Source: Chrysomallon squamiferum (taxonomy: Eukaryota > Mollusca > Gastropoda > Neomphalida > Peltospiridae). From it: a stretch of DNA of 42,500 nt. Under the pieces are notes generated by a model, which made no database searches, had not been told where the DNA came from, and was given only the letters and a program-made list of their open reading frames with translations. Where the stretch lies: positions 7,705,743 through 7,748,242 of the forward strand of contig CM022678.1 in assembly GCA_012295275.1 (NCBI GenBank), written 5' to 3'. This document shows positions 31,825 through 42,380 of this stretch, piece by piece (within the stretch, counting starts at the first letter, position 1; each line of letters begins with the position of its first letter). The position numbers and the translations under genes were made by a program.

Positions 31825-33060
31825 TCAGCCATAATTTACACTTAAAAAACAGATAAAATAACATTTAAAACCAATAAACATTTTATATATTTTCACAGAG
31901 ATATGAGAAACACAACTTTTATTTCCATGCATGTGCAAAGCTGAATTCTTTTGTTTATCTGTTATGTGAGTATCAGCACCATTTTCCAGTAACAAAAGCA
32001 AATCATTTCTCCGAGTCTTTGCTTTCATAGATTCATGAAGTGCAGTTTTTCCCTCACTGTTTACTGCATTAACATCAGACTTTCTCTTTATCAGTGATTT
32101 TAACATATATAGAACTGAAATGTGGAGAGGTGAGTCTGAAGTCAACAGTTTGAAGCTAAGTTTATCTTGAAGAAACAATTTCAATGTAATTTTATAATCA
32201 AACAACTGTCTAGTTTTGTCAACAGAGAACTTTCAATCAAGTTTTGTCAACAGACAACTGTTTGTCGAGTTTTGTCAACAGACAACTGTTTCAAGTTTTG
32301 TCAACAGACAACTGTTTCAGTTTAATTCTGTCATCAGGTAACTGTTTCAGTCTAATTTTATTTTTATCACACAGCAGTTTTAATATAGTTTGCTCTTGAA
32401 ACAACTCAGTCAATTTCTGGTTAGTACCTATATTTACATTAGAATGGAACAACATCTGCACTGTTAAACATCACTTTCAGTACTTCACTTTTCTTCCCGT
32501 TGTTCTCATCTTTATCATTACATCTCTGCTCAGTGAGAAAATTCACTGTATCAGTTCTCATAATTTAAACCATCAGCTTCAGTTGTGCTATTTCTTTGAA
32601 TATTTTACCAGCAGCAATGATAACAATTTCTTTCTTTTTGTTTATTATATCAGTGGTAACCAGTTTCTGATATAGATAGCTTACATCAACAACTCTGAAA
32701 GTGTTTGAGTTCTCAAAATGCATGTTTCTTGATTCAAGTCTTACCTGTCTACGGAACCTAACCAATGTTTATCATGTCAGCCAACAGACAGGCAATGTTC
32801 ATGTTACCTGAACAAGTAGAAATACATAAGTCTGAACACAGTGTCAGTTGTATCTCCTTTTTATACTGTAACAGTTCTTAGAATATTGTAGCACTGTCTG
32901 TTTTTGAACATGCAGCTGCACAGAATGTATCAAATGCTGGAATAACACCTGATTTTAGCAACATTCTCACAATAGCTTCTTCACCAAACAAACAAGAAAT
33001 ATCTAAATGTTCTTTTTTCATATATGTTAATTTCATTTTACACAGATTTGATGTGACAAA
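31825..33060 (-). pseudogene. Ankyrin-repeat gene, decayed
   Basis: The minus strand gives ankyrin-type sequence in successive frames. About 33020-32760 reads LDISCLFGEEAIVRMLLKSG, then a stop, then ELLQYKKEIQL and SGNMNIACLLADM. 32765-32565 and about 32560-32430 read on with stops between (IMRTDTVNFLTEQRCNDKD). 32205-31825 has the clearest repeats: SPLHISVLYMLKSLIKRKSD, VNAVNSEGKTALHESMKAK, LLLLLENGADTHITDK and NSALHMHG. The GKTALH and NGAD cores are diagnostic. At least three in-frame stops interrupt it, so I call it a pseudogene. The open exon at 34013-34194 lies upstream on the same strand and may be part of it. Confidence 0.75.
32205..32355. repeat. About 30-bp tandem repeat in the ankyrin relic
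   Basis: Five degenerate copies of 'aagttttgtcaacagacaactgtttc', the last two more diverged (aattctgtcatcaggtaactgtttcag). Confidence 0.85.
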
Positions 33061-33362
33061 TCTTGACTATGTTCTTAGTCCATTCACAGTACACTAACTT
33101 TCAACAGAGGAGGAATTTTTTGATCAACTTTCAAATACAGTGTGTAACTAGAGTGAAATTTTGAATCATTGTCAAGAAGACATGAAATATTGCTGAATAT
33201 TTCATTAGAAGTGCTTAACATTTAATAAGAAGTTCTTACTTTTCTATTTTTGGAATAAATATGTATAAACATGTATAATATTTTACAACATGTATAATAT
33301 TTTACAAGACTGTTATATCTGTTAAATAAATATTGTACATTTATTCTTCTCTATTGTGTCTG
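33061..33362. other. Non-coding stretch
   Basis: AT-rich with a short direct repeat 'catgtataatattttaca' at about 33268 and 33288. No exon is supported. Confidence 0.5.
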
Positions 33363-33363
33363 C

Positions 33364-33645
33364 TTGTGTAAACACACTTTGAGAATTTGTAGACTTCAGT
33401 GTTTTCATATAGTTTTACACAGACACACTGGACAAATGTCTGAAGATGTTGCGAGATACAGCAAAGACTCTGAGTATTTCAAAGTCCACACTGCAACACT
33501 GTGTGACAAAGACTCTGAGTATTTCAAAGTCCACACTGCAACACTGTGTGACAAAGACTCTGAGTATTTCAAAGTCCACACTGCAGCACTGTGTGACAAG
33601 GACGAAACATCTCAACGTGACCTCCAAGCCAAAGAACAAGAATAA
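33364..33645 (+). other. Open block built on a 45-bp tandem repeat
   Basis: Three copies of a 45-bp unit (33463-33597, starting aaagactctgagtatttcaa) lie in a 94-codon plus-strand frame and encode repeating DSEYFKVHTATLCDK, followed by DETSQRDLQAKEQE and a stop. Frames on the minus strand are open too, because the unit is a multiple of three without stops in several frames. A degenerate AG sits at 'ttttacacag' before the repeat. No protein family is recognised; coding status is uncertain. Confidence 0.35.
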
Positions 33646-34012
33646 TCTGGTTTTTGATGCAGCTACCTAAGTGTGGACAGTGTCAGAAATGTCACACAAA
33701 ACAATGAAATGTCACACACAACAATGAAATGTACACAGTGATATAACACATTTAGCTATTCTGGTGGAAATCACTACAAAAACTCTGACCATTGCTGATC
33801 CCTGGCAAAAACTGCAAAGGATCACACAAAATACATGAAATAAATAAATAAATAAATAAATAGCCTACAGCTTCATTATCACATCTTCATTATGAATGTT
33901 TTTATGTGTCTTATTTATCCAGTTCAATTCATCTTAAGTGCTAAAGTTTCTTATTTCCTGTAAAATGTAATTGTCTAACAACAATAAATAATATTACTCA
34001 AAAAGAACTTAC
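33646..34012. other. Non-coding stretch
   Basis: Contains a short duplicated 'acaatgaaatgtcacacac' (33700-33735) and (AAAT)n at about 33838-33863. No exon is supported. Confidence 0.5.
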
Positions 34013-34194
34013 CTTTTTTTCCACTACTGATGTTGCATGCTTTCTTCTCAAAACATCTAGGAACTGTAGGAACTGCTGACAAAAGTATTCTGACTGGAAT
34101 CTGTTTCTATGGTTTCTGTTAGTATTACTGCTGACATTCTCAACATGAGATAAAATGTCAGACTCTTTCAAGCTGATAATCACACAGGCAGTGT
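34013..34194 (-). CDS. Open internal exon, product unknown
   Basis: A 182-nt block on minus lies between a good acceptor (cttacttacag) and a consensus donor (AAAAAG|gtaagt) and is open over its full length. It reads ACVIISLKESDILSHVENV, then a polar Asn/Arg-rich part, then FQSEYFCQQFLQFLDVLRRK and HATSVVEKK, probably helical. It lies upstream of the ankyrin-repeat relic on the same strand, so it could be an exon of that gene. It has no visible lesion. Confidence 0.45.
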
Positions 34195-34399
34195 CTGTAA
34201 GTAAGAGAGTTTCTAAATAAAAATAATAAAATTACTGATATGGAATTAATTGCGTTGTTTTTATTATATATTAAGTAAAGTGAGAGAAAATGGCAGGCTA
34301 CCCAGGTAAAACACAATTAATGAGAACCGGGACATCGACAGGTCCTCACTGGTACATTTCAGCTTGCCCTGCTAAGTAGACACAGTTTTAAGATCATTT

Positions 34400-35418
34400 A
34401 CACAAGTTGTCACAACCAATTCATAAGCATATTCTAATATATCTTCCATTTCTCTAGTTAATCCATTTACTCTTTTTAGTTTTTTAATAGAATTTGATTC
34501 CTGTTTTGATTTTTCTAAACTAAGAAAAATATTACATATTTCTATCCATATCTAAATTCCATTGAGCTTTAGATCTTAAAATAGCACCATTACACTTAAT
34601 CTCTAAATTAATTTTAACTTTTCTTCTTTGTATGTTACTCAAATCATGATGCTTATTTACAACTGGTTTAGGATATTCTCATTTTATAGCATTTTGTATA
34701 TTATAATATTTTTCATTGTCTAATTGTCTCTTATTTAGTGCAAAATGTTTTATATTTTAAGTTATTCCACCAAACAATAGGTTCAGTCTGTAACAAAGGA
34801 TATTCACAAGCATTATTAATTACTTCAACAAGAGCTTTACAAAAAAGTTCATCTTTCAACAATTCATTATTAAAAATCCAAATATGTTCATCTCTCTCTA
34901 CATGAGAAAAATCTATTTTAAGTGATAAAAAATTGTAATCACTAATTGAAGTATAGGATATATATGCAATACTTATAAACTGTAATAAATTTTGAGAAAT
35001 TAAAAATAAATCAATTTTTGACTGTTTTATATTTTTTTCAACATTTTGAGATCTAGTAAATTATTTTTTATCTGGATTTCAACCAAATATCAACTAAATT
35101 ATAATTATAAATAACTGACTGTAATGCATCACTACTTATCACTCTGAAAGTTTTATTATTAATGCCTAAATCTAAATTAGGATCTAAAATTACATTAAAA
35201 TCTCCTGTCATTAACATATTTTTAAAATCCACAAATTTACATAATCATTTAAAAATAAAAGATTTTCTGCAATATTATTTGGTGCATATACACTTATAAA
35301 ACTATGTTCATCACCATCTATTTTAGTATTAATTTTTAAAATCCTGCCTTCAGTGTTGCAACTATTAAAGGTAAACTTCTAAAGACATTCTTTTGATATC
35401 AGTATTGCTACACCCCTC
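34400..35418 (-). mobile_element. LINE B fragment (APE endonuclease region)
   Basis: On minus from 35418: RGVAILISKECL, then GRILKINTKIDGDEHSFISV, YAPNNIAENL, LMTGDFNVILDPNLDLGIN (35170-35220), ISDYNFLSLKID (about 34920) and a downstream Lys/Asn-rich connector, with frameshifts and stops. The GDFN motif and VYAPN are typical of APE-type LINE endonucleases. The 5' end is cut exactly at the border of the duplicated block (35419), and no reverse transcriptase remains. It is a different element from LINE A. Confidence 0.78.
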
Positions 35419-35451
35419 CAGTATAAACACTAAAACTGAATATGAATATAC

Positions 35452-35690
35452 TTTCTGCTTCCTGATCATTCAGCAGCTGTCCTGTCTCTGTCAGTTTTAT
35501 CATTTCAAACCAGAAGAACAGCTCTGTGAGAAAGGCTAAGAGGTTTTCTCGTATACTGTCTCGTGAGTACAGGAGATCCTCGTAGGTGAAATGGAAAAAG
35601 TTGATGGAAGATGCTGTTCACAGAATGTTTTGGTGAGGCGTAGATTATGTAAAGAATTAGCTATTCCTAACCCGTCTTTCAAACATATAT
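35452..35690 (-). pseudogene. CAMSAP: CAMSAP copy B: second half of CH domain
   Basis: Acceptor tttgtcctcag, donor GAAA|gtatat. The exon reads DICLKDGLGIANSLHNLRLT, KTFCEQHLPST, then after a small frameshift FHFTYEDLLYSRDSIRENLL, AFLTELFFWFEMIKLTETGQ and LLNDQEAE. This matches the CAMSAP CH region (D-S-x-x-N-[IL]-x-L-L, then x-E-D-[LM]-L-Y and L-x-[AE]-[LM]-F-x-[WL]-F-E). Apart from one indel in a TTTTT run the exon is well preserved. It is the only place in the window where this segment survives. Confidence 0.93.
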
Positions 35691-35780
35691 CTGAGGACAA
35701 AATAAACAACACTGAGGCAATTAATATTTAATAACACAGTAAAAGAGGTTGAGGAGGATGAAAAGGATGTGATAACTGAC

Positions 35781-35898
<118 letters not shown>

Positions 35899-36112
35899 AC
35901 AAATTATATTCAAAACCAAAAATAAAATAAAAAACCAGACCTAATAATAAAATATGAATTTTGTTGATTATGAAATATAAAATCAAAAAGCGTCCCAAAA
36001 CCCCATCCTCTTTTAACTAGATATTAAGATTCATAAATTTACTTTATGCTAAATTTAAAGTTACCATGTGATTCATACTTTTTATTTACAAAAAATGTGT
36101 TATTTAACAAAC

Positions 36113-36224
36113 CATGAAAACTGAGACACTTCAGACAACAGCTACTGTACATATGTCTCATGTCTTTTAGTATGTCTGTCATCACAGGAACAGTCACACT
36201 GTCTGAAGGGCTTGCAGTTCCAAT
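36113..36224 (-). pseudogene. CAMSAP: CAMSAP copy B: CH exon (VPVMTDILKDM)
   Basis: Acceptor ttcctgttaccag. It reads IGTASPSDSVTVPVMTDILK and DM, then loses the frame in 'gagacatatgtaca', where copy A has a different indel (aaagacggatgtaca). The two copies carry independent lesions within the same few bases. Confidence 0.88.
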
Positions 36225-36544
36225 CTGGTAACAGGAAAGTTAAACATTTTAAAATACGATGCTTCTTGTCTTCTTCTTTTGTTTTATAATATAGAAATTT
36301 ACAACAAAATAATCATATTGGTATGAATGTAAGTATAGGAATGTGAGTGTGTGCCTGACAAATGTACATGGTAAAAAGTGTACTGTGTGTTTACAAGATA
36401 CTAATGTAATTTGTGTGTATGTGCATGTCTACCTACTGATATATTATTAACAAACTGCAACATCCTGCATTAAATTAAATTAAACTTAATTATGTTTAGA
36501 ACAATGAGAAATATTTAAATAAAAACAACTCCAATTAAAAACAA

Positions 36545-36635
36545 TGCAGCAGTACAAACTTTATTTAAGCAGACTATAATTGTGTCCTCAGTGCCTGATG
36601 GAAGTTCACTGGATGCGTTAAAAGTTGTAATTCAT
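36545..36635 (-). pseudogene. CAMSAP: CAMSAP copy B: exon FNASSELPS, truncated
   Basis: After the acceptor (aaaactttcag) the second codon is TGA (TTA in copy A), then ITTFNASSELPSGTEDTII and VCLNKVCTAA. The end of the exon and its donor, present in copy A, have been replaced by a short deletion. Confidence 0.87.
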
Positions 36636-37041
36636 CTGAAAGTTTTAAAATTGCTTGTTCAAAATGTTGAATTTAAAGTATGAGGTCTCTTTATGCTATA
36701 TGATAAATGATATAACACATGCACCGAAATATCATTCTCCTTCTCCCTCTCTCCCTGAATCTCCATTCCTTAATCCTCTCTCTCATACATTAGTACATTT
36801 CCATGTTTATCTGCAATCATCATAATCCTTCTCCTTCTTTTCAGCTATCATTTAATAATCAAAGTAGAAAAATGAATACTTTAACTATACCTCAGCTTTA
36901 ACTGAAATATAAAACAAAGAAAAGTAAATCAACTTTGACAGAGTCAAACTAACTCAGTTTAATAATAAATAAAAAAATCAAATTTTAATATTTAACAAGA
37001 TAATAATATAAATAAATAAATAAACAAAAACAACAGCATAC

Positions 37042-37127
37042 CTGATGGCAGGGACAGCACATTCTACTGAAACAACTTCACTGGCATATGCCAACATCAC
37101 AACATCAATTAGAGCTATATGTACGTT
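37042..37127 (-). pseudogene. CAMSAP: CAMSAP copy B: exon HIALIDVVMLAY
   Basis: An 86-nt exon, same length and splice sites as copy A, open: NVHIALIDVVMLAYASEVVS and VECAVPAI. It keeps the conserved Asp after I. Confidence 0.92.
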
Positions 37128-37415
37128 CTGAAAGACAAAAATAAATAAATAAAATAATAATAAAAATAATAACTAATACTTCTGTTATTATCAAAATTTA
37201 AATGTAACTTTATTATTCAGACAAAGTGGGCGGTGGGATATCTTCAATATACTTTGTTATTAATAAATAATGTAACACAATTATTATAATATTAAACTGA
37301 TTACAAAACAATAGCAAATAAGTGATTTTTATTACACTATTTTATAATCAATAAAGTGTTGCTACAAATCTTATTTTACTCTCTAAAACACAAACATAAA
37401 ATATATTATACTCAC

Positions 37416-37504
37416 AACTCAGAATGGTGCAGTTTGCATAAGAATGGTTTCTGTAACTGGTGATTCATCCTTCTCCATGATGTAAATTCCCTTTCTTGAC
37501 AGAT
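37416..37504 (-). pseudogene. CAMSAP: CAMSAP copy B: exon LSRKGIYIMEKDES
   Basis: An 89-nt exon with acceptor taataattattcag (AG at 37505-37506) and donor GTT|gtgagt. It reads LSRKGIYIMEKDESPVTETI and LMQTAPF, TGA, V. It closely follows fly Patronin, which has P-I-T-E-T-V-L-I-Q-T-N-P-L-R-I-N-A-H. The TGA stands at the Arg position and is shared with copy A. Length without the nine-base insertion of copy A suggests B is the ancestral form here. Confidence 0.92.
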
Positions 37505-37685
37505 CTGAATAATAATACAGTGTCCTACGAAAAATTGCAATGTTAATAGTAAATATAATGTTTATTTATTGGAAGTACATAATATTTTTTGTTATCAATC
37601 TACATTTGTCTAATAAATGCATTTTTCTCTGCCTTATTATCGTTTGTGAATGTTATAATAAATTTATTTACATATGAAATTGCCA

Positions 37686-37696
37686 ACACACACACA

Positions 37697-37748
<52 letters not shown>
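37686..37748. repeat. (CA)n(CT)n microsatellite, duplication copy B
   Basis: Paralogous to the tract at 25201-25242 but longer (about 25 CT). Confidence 0.93.
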
Positions 37749-37751
<3 letters not shown>

Positions 37752-37872
37752 AATACGATTATAGTTTATACGGTGAACACCTCTCTTTCTGCTTCTTTCA
37801 CACATACACTGATACAGTGAGTGATAGTGATACAGTGCTGAGTGATACACACTACATCATGATCATGTTTAC

Positions 37873-37955
37873 CTCGTTCCATGCCTAAAAATCTGCGGAT
37901 AATCCGCATCCGATTCACGCTTGTATTCGCACAAACATAAAACATCCCAATCCAT
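37873..37955 (-). pseudogene. Putative first exon upstream of CAMSAP copy B
   Basis: From ATG 37955 it reads MDWDVLCLCEYKRESDAD, colinear with the copy A exon at 25394-25477, but it is one base shorter, so its frame at the conserved donor (gtaaac) differs. Confidence 0.4.
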
Positions 37956-38225
37956 TTGGATTCTCGTGAAATATTTCCAAAATTCTATTAAATTGAATAA
38001 TCAACAAGTAAAACGTTACCCAATCAAAAATAAAAATAAACTGGCTGACAAACATTAGTTCATACAGGTTTGAAAAGCGTAGCATACATTCGAATCCGTT
38101 TATGTTCGAAACATCGTGGTTTATCGAGACTGGTCTGGCCTTAACCTAATTTTAGTTAGTATTTAAGAAGTAATTAATTTGTTTATTCTCACAAAAATTA
38201 TTATAAAATTTGTAGAAATTTATTC

Positions 38226-38403
38226 TGGTTTCAGACCAACATGTGATTTTTAAATATTTGTTTTAATTTTTTTTTTTTTTTTTTTTTTTTCGAAATGATA
38301 TGTGATAAATTTTATAATTTCTGTTTTGTTTTTTTTTTTTTTTTTTTAACTACAATTTATTTATTTGGCTTGTCAATGATAAATGTAATTTTTCTCTCTA
38401 CAG
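38226..38403. other. Poly-T-rich stretch between divergent blocks
   Basis: Two poly-T runs (about 38267-38290 and 38331-38347) lie where copy A has its 0.7-0.8 kb insertion. Confidence 0.8.
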
Positions 38404-38575
38404 GATAAACAAGCCTTCTGCTGACCAGAAAAAAGACCAAGGTTGACCACTTGACCATGTGTGTAGTGCAGCTTTCAGTGAAGAACATGACTTCTCCAAA
38501 CCTGGCAGTTAAGAGAAACTTGTACAGACTCAGACACTCAGATGTGCTCAACATCTTTGTAAACAGATGCTGGGT
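38404..38575 (+). other. Conserved duplicated exon-like block, copy B
   Basis: Starts after a strong acceptor-like tttttctctctacag. The plus strand has ATG at 38485 opening MTSPNLAVKRNLYRLRHSDV, LNIFVNRCWV and TAA. Similar to 26650-26835. It may be a 5' exon of the EGF-type gene that follows, but that link is not shown by the sequence. Confidence 0.4.
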
Positions 38576-38927
38576 ATAATGGACAAATAATTCAGTTTTG
38601 ATAAATTACTTAATGCCACCTGAGAATGTTTTAAAATTATATTATGTTAATTTTGTTACTATTAATTAGGTATGTTTTAGTGAACAATGAGTTAACAGTG
38701 AAAGGACAGTGATTTATATCTATCATTAATTAATTCTATAATTATTGTTTGTTTATATTTATTTTTAAAATGATAAAAAAAAGTCATTATCATTTTTGAA
38801 CTGATGCTGTTTTAAATGTTGTTTATATTAATATTAAATTGAGGTAAACAAAAAACTGATTAAAAAAATGAAGAAAAAAGAAACAAGTCAAAAATATTTT
38901 TAAAATAATAAATTACTTTTGTTTCAG
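38576..38927. other. AT-rich non-coding stretch
   Basis: No exon is seen; similarity with copy A ends near 38625. Confidence 0.55.
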
Positions 38928-39030
38928 ACTGAGAATGTAGAAGTCAGGGTTTGACATGGGAACAGATTTCTCATAAAGCTGAAGGCAGTTTATGTCACTA
39001 TGGTTACTACTTGAAAAAAGTATGAGAAAG
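38928..39030 (+). pseudogene. EGF-like exon 1, degenerate
   Basis: Acceptor ttttgtttcag, donor AAAG|gttagt. The frame reads ECRSQGLTWEQISHKAEGSL and CHYGYYLKK, then TGA. The layout resembles a calcium-binding-type EGF module (E-C...C-x-Q-x-C-x-N-x-x-G-S...C-x-x-G-Y-x-L), but several expected cysteines are replaced (Trp for the second, Ser for the third). It begins a series of EGF-like exons on plus. Confidence 0.5.
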
Positions 39031-39198
39031 GTTAGTATTGTTTTTCTTTGAACTGTTGTGTACCTATCAAAGCAAAAAGTGCAAGGGCTGCCTGTCTTGT
39101 CTCAGATGAAAAAGTCTTTGGTTTCACAAATATTCAAATAAATGCAGAAAAGAAAATGAAAGTTTGAACAATTTTTTAAGTCATTTGAAATTTTATTA

Positions 39199-39231
<33 letters not shown>

Positions 39232-39236
39232 TGAAA

Positions 39237-39278
<42 letters not shown>

Positions 39279-39282
39279 GTAG
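39031..39282. repeat. Intron with (ATT)n microsatellite
   Basis: Two (ATT)n runs at about 39197-39231 and 39237-39279 abut the acceptor of the next exon. Confidence 0.9.
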
Positions 39283-39414
39283 ATATAAATGAGTGTACAT
39301 CAACTGATGTCAGTATTACTAAGTATACTGATACTTGTACTAACAGAATCAGTGGATTCACTTGTTCCTGTCTGGCTGGGAAGAAACTTGAAAATGACCA
39401 GACAACATGTGTTA
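39283..39414 (+). CDS. EGF-like exon 2 (calcium-binding type), open
   Basis: Acceptor attattatgtag, donor GTTA|gtaagc; 132 nt, phase 1 at both ends, as usual for EGF-module exons. It reads (D)INECTSTDVSITKYTD, TCTNRISGFTCSCLAGKKL and ENDQTTCVSK. D-I-N-E-C is the calcium-binding start; five of the six canonical cysteines are present. Such modules build extracellular adhesion, matrix or scavenger-receptor proteins. It is the only fully intact exon of the series. Confidence 0.8.
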
Positions 39415-39659
39415 GTAAGCAGAATTTCTCATTACAAAATACAATAATGTAAAAATAAATTTTTAAATATTTTAAAAACATAATTATATTTTGAAATCTG
39501 AAGCAATTTATTCTGTAAAATCAGAAATTTCTGATCATATTTAGATTATACTTATAATATAATTTTATAAATTTTGTTTTACCAAAAAAGACTAACACTA
39601 AAGTTTGATTTTAATTCAATTTATTTATTTTAAAATTAAATTTTATTTTTCCCTCTCAG

Positions 39660-39828
39660 AGCATTGTCAGTGTAAAGCTGGCTGGGTGGTGTGTGATGTG
39701 AAAACAACAGAGATGAATGTAGTGTTTCAACAGTTTCATGTCAAGCAAACAGCAACTGCAAAAACCTGCCAGTCTCCTGTCATTTGAGTGTAAGACAGGA
39801 TATCATCACTTGTAAAATGAATGTGGAG
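39660..39828 (+). pseudogene. EGF-like exon 3, frameshifted
   Basis: Acceptor tttccctctcag, donor GGAG|gtgagt. It starts HCQCKAGWVVCDVKTT in the expected phase. Then ECSVSTVSCQANSNCKNLP is read in a second frame and FECKTGYHH in another, so at least two indels are needed, plus a TAA near the end. The 169-nt length is out of phase with a 1-1 exon, which agrees with net indels. Confidence 0.65.
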
Positions 39829-39912
39829 GTGAGTTGGGTATACTTAATAAATAGTCAAGTTTTTCAATGTTAAACATTTTTGGTTACAAGTTGAAACTAT
39901 GACATTTTACTT

Positions 39913-40190
39913 AATAAACAGTTATATGTTACAAATAATTCCTTATTATTTAATAAATAGTTATATGTTACTAATGATTTCTTATTATTTATTAAATAGT
40001 TATGTTACTAATGATTTCTTATTATTTATTAAATAGTTATGTTACTAATGATTTCTTATTATTTATGAAATAGTTATGTTACAAATGATTTCTTATTATT
40101 TATGAAAAATTATAGTTATTTGTTCTTAATAAATATTTATATGCTCAAAATGATTGCTTATTACTTTTTAAATACTGATATTCTAAAAAT
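39913..40190. repeat. 37-bp tandem repeat, about six copies
   Basis: Unit agttatgttactaatgatttcttattatttattaaat, degenerate at both edges, in the intron between EGF-like exons 3 and 4. Confidence 0.92.
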
Positions 40191-40932
40191 AATTCCTATG
40201 TATTTAAAAAATACAACTTATAGATTATTTCATAAATATTTTTGTGATTTTAATTCCCAAAGAAAACAAAATAGATGTTTTAAACTGAAAAATTACATAG
40301 AAATGAGTTAATTAATACAGCTGTCATAAAACGTTTTCTGCATTAAAATATAATAAATAAATAAATGGAATAATAAAAATATCATTTTATACTTGTTAAT
40401 AATTTTTTATTCAAAATTAAGAGAATGTTTATTTAACACAGAAAATCAGCTTTCAGTGACTAAGAAATTAACATTGTTAAAAAAACAAAAAAGAAACAAA
40501 AACAAACCCTGTTTGGTACCAGCTAAATTTATTTTTGCAGTTTGAGTAAAATTCATTTTCAAGAACATTATGAATAAAAAAAAAAAAAAAAAAAAAGAAT
40601 AATAATAATGTTTGACAACTAATAATTAAACTTATTAAAGCAGATATATATTCATTCATTCACTCTTTACCTTCCTCATTTGTTCACTGTCTCCACCTTC
40701 ATTATTCATTCATTCATTCATTCATGTAAACATCATTTTTTTTGGTGTTGAATGAGTGTTTGGTATCATTCTTGTACTGAGAGAAGTTACATTTGTTCTT
40801 GTCACAGTTGTTTAAAATTTTGATAAAATTATAAAATATTTTACTTTCATTTTTAGTCAGAATGTGATAAAATTATAAATTATTTTAGTTGTGACAAAAT
40901 ATAATAAAGTTATAAAAATATTTTATGTTCAG
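40191..40932. other. Intron, AT-rich
   Basis: Poly-A at about 40570-40595, (ATTC)n at about 40650-40725 and the repeated word 'tgataaaattataaa' near 40820-40875. No exon is recognised. Confidence 0.55.
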
Positions 40933-41049
40933 TTGTGACAGTGCTGCAGTGAACAGTTCGTGTGAACAGGGCTGCAGGGTGCATGACACAGTGGAGCAGT
41001 GTTTGTGTAGAAATGTTTACCTTGAATTCAGACAACAAAACATGCTCAG
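40933..41049 (+). pseudogene. EGF-like exon 4, frameshifted
   Basis: Acceptor tatgttcag, donor CTCAG|gtgagt. It reads CDSAAVNSSCEQGCRVHDTV and EQCLCRN with cysteines at EGF spacing. One base is then missing (aatgtttacc) before TLNSDNKTCS completes the module in the next frame. All six cysteines are there across the two frames. Confidence 0.75.
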
Positions 41050-41588
41050 GTGAGTCAGTTCTATCTGGTTCTCAGGTTAAATTGTTCACTTCAAGCATTC
41101 TTAGTTTATTCATATTTCCAGTTTAAGTGTTATCTCTTTGAATCTGAATGGTCAGCATTTCTACCATTATCTGGGGGTTTTTTTTTTTAATTTTTATTAA
41201 TAATAATGTCATGCTCATTATATAATCAGCAATCAGTTTGCAACTTATGTATGCATTAGTAGCTTTTGTGCTATTCAAATAGTTAAGTTAAAATTCTCAT
41301 TTCTGGAATTAAGAAAAATTTCAAAGCAGTTAATAGTGTTTCAGAAACTTGTCAGGATTTATGAATAATTTTTATTTTTATTAATAATAGTTACATCTGT
41401 GTAACTTAAACTTGATTAATTTTAGAAATGCTCAGAACTTATGAATTTTAAATTTCAGTTAATCCATATATTAGAAATAATTTCTGTGTAAATGATATTT
41501 GAGTAATTTTAGAAACTTGTCAAAATGTATGAGAAAGTTTAATTGTTGTTAATGATTGAGATATGATTTATTTGTTTCTCTCTTTCAG
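41050..41588. other. Intron, AT-rich
   Basis: No exon is recognised; the word 'agaaacttgtcaaaatgtatga/cagaaacttgtcaggatttatga' recurs at about 41340 and 41512, a weak direct repeat. Confidence 0.5.
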
Positions 41589-41707
41589 ATATAAATGAAT
41601 GTAATTCAAAAATATTTACACTCAGAACTAAAACTACTAAGATGGAGTCTACACATGTAACTGTATGGATGGTTATAAATGGGAAACTGACAAAATTACT
41701 TGTAGAG
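41589..41707 (+). pseudogene. EGF-like exon 5 (calcium-binding type), frameshifted
   Basis: Acceptor tctctctttcag, donor AGAG|gtagat. It starts (D)INECNSKIFT in the expected phase and ends DGVYTCNCMDGYKWETDKIT and CR in another frame; the shift lies in 'aaaactactaagatgg'. Start and end both match calcium-binding EGF modules well. Confidence 0.75.
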
Positions 41708-41729
41708 GTAGATATAAATATTAGTATAT

Positions 41730-41835
41730 CACACACACATCAACAGATGCACAAGCAAAGATTCACACACATCAACACATGCACATGCAAATATTCACAC
41801 ACATGAAACATGCACACACAAACCTCCATATACAT
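41730..41835. repeat. CA-rich tandem repeat, period about 33 bp
   Basis: Three copies of 'cacacacatcaacacatgcacatgcaaatatt' or variants, then CA and CATA runs. Confidence 0.85.
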
Positions 41836-42190
41836 ACATATACAGTGAATTTAATTAAATCAAATCAAATACAGTGAAATCAATAAAATGAAATGATATA
41901 CATTGAAATGAAATGCAGTGTGATACAGTGCAATACAATAAAATAAAATAAAATGAAATGAAATACTGTGAAATACAATACACCACAACACAACACAATA
42001 CAAAACAACACAATACAATAATTGAACTGAACTGAACAAAAACTGAACTGAACTGAAATAAAACAAATTGAAATAATGATAAAATATAATAAAATTAATG
42101 GAATAAAATGAAATAAAATAAAATGTAATGTGTGAAATGATTCACAATGGAATAAATGAAATGAAATGCAATACAATGCTAAATTAAACT
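41836..42190. repeat. Degenerate AAATG/ACAAT pentamer-like satellite
   Basis: A pyrimidine-poor stretch of words such as aaatgaaatg, acaatacaat, actgaactga and aaataaaata. Its complement yields long Phe/Ile/Cys frames that are artefacts. Confidence 0.88.
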
Positions 42191-42380
42191 GATTTTGTCC
42201 ATGGAATAAATGGCTTTTTTTCAGAAAGTAAAAAAAAAAAAATCATGAAAATAATTAAATCACAACCCATCCCATTTGAATCATATCAACCTTCATTTTA
42301 CATGTAAATTTTATAATATTGTTTATACAAGTCTGAATATTATTTTAATTTTAATAATATTTATTTTATTTTTTCTTCAG

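Noticed and set aside
41860-42176. Two Phe/Ile/Cys-rich frames on minus
   Set aside because: They come from the AAATG/ACAAT degenerate satellite.
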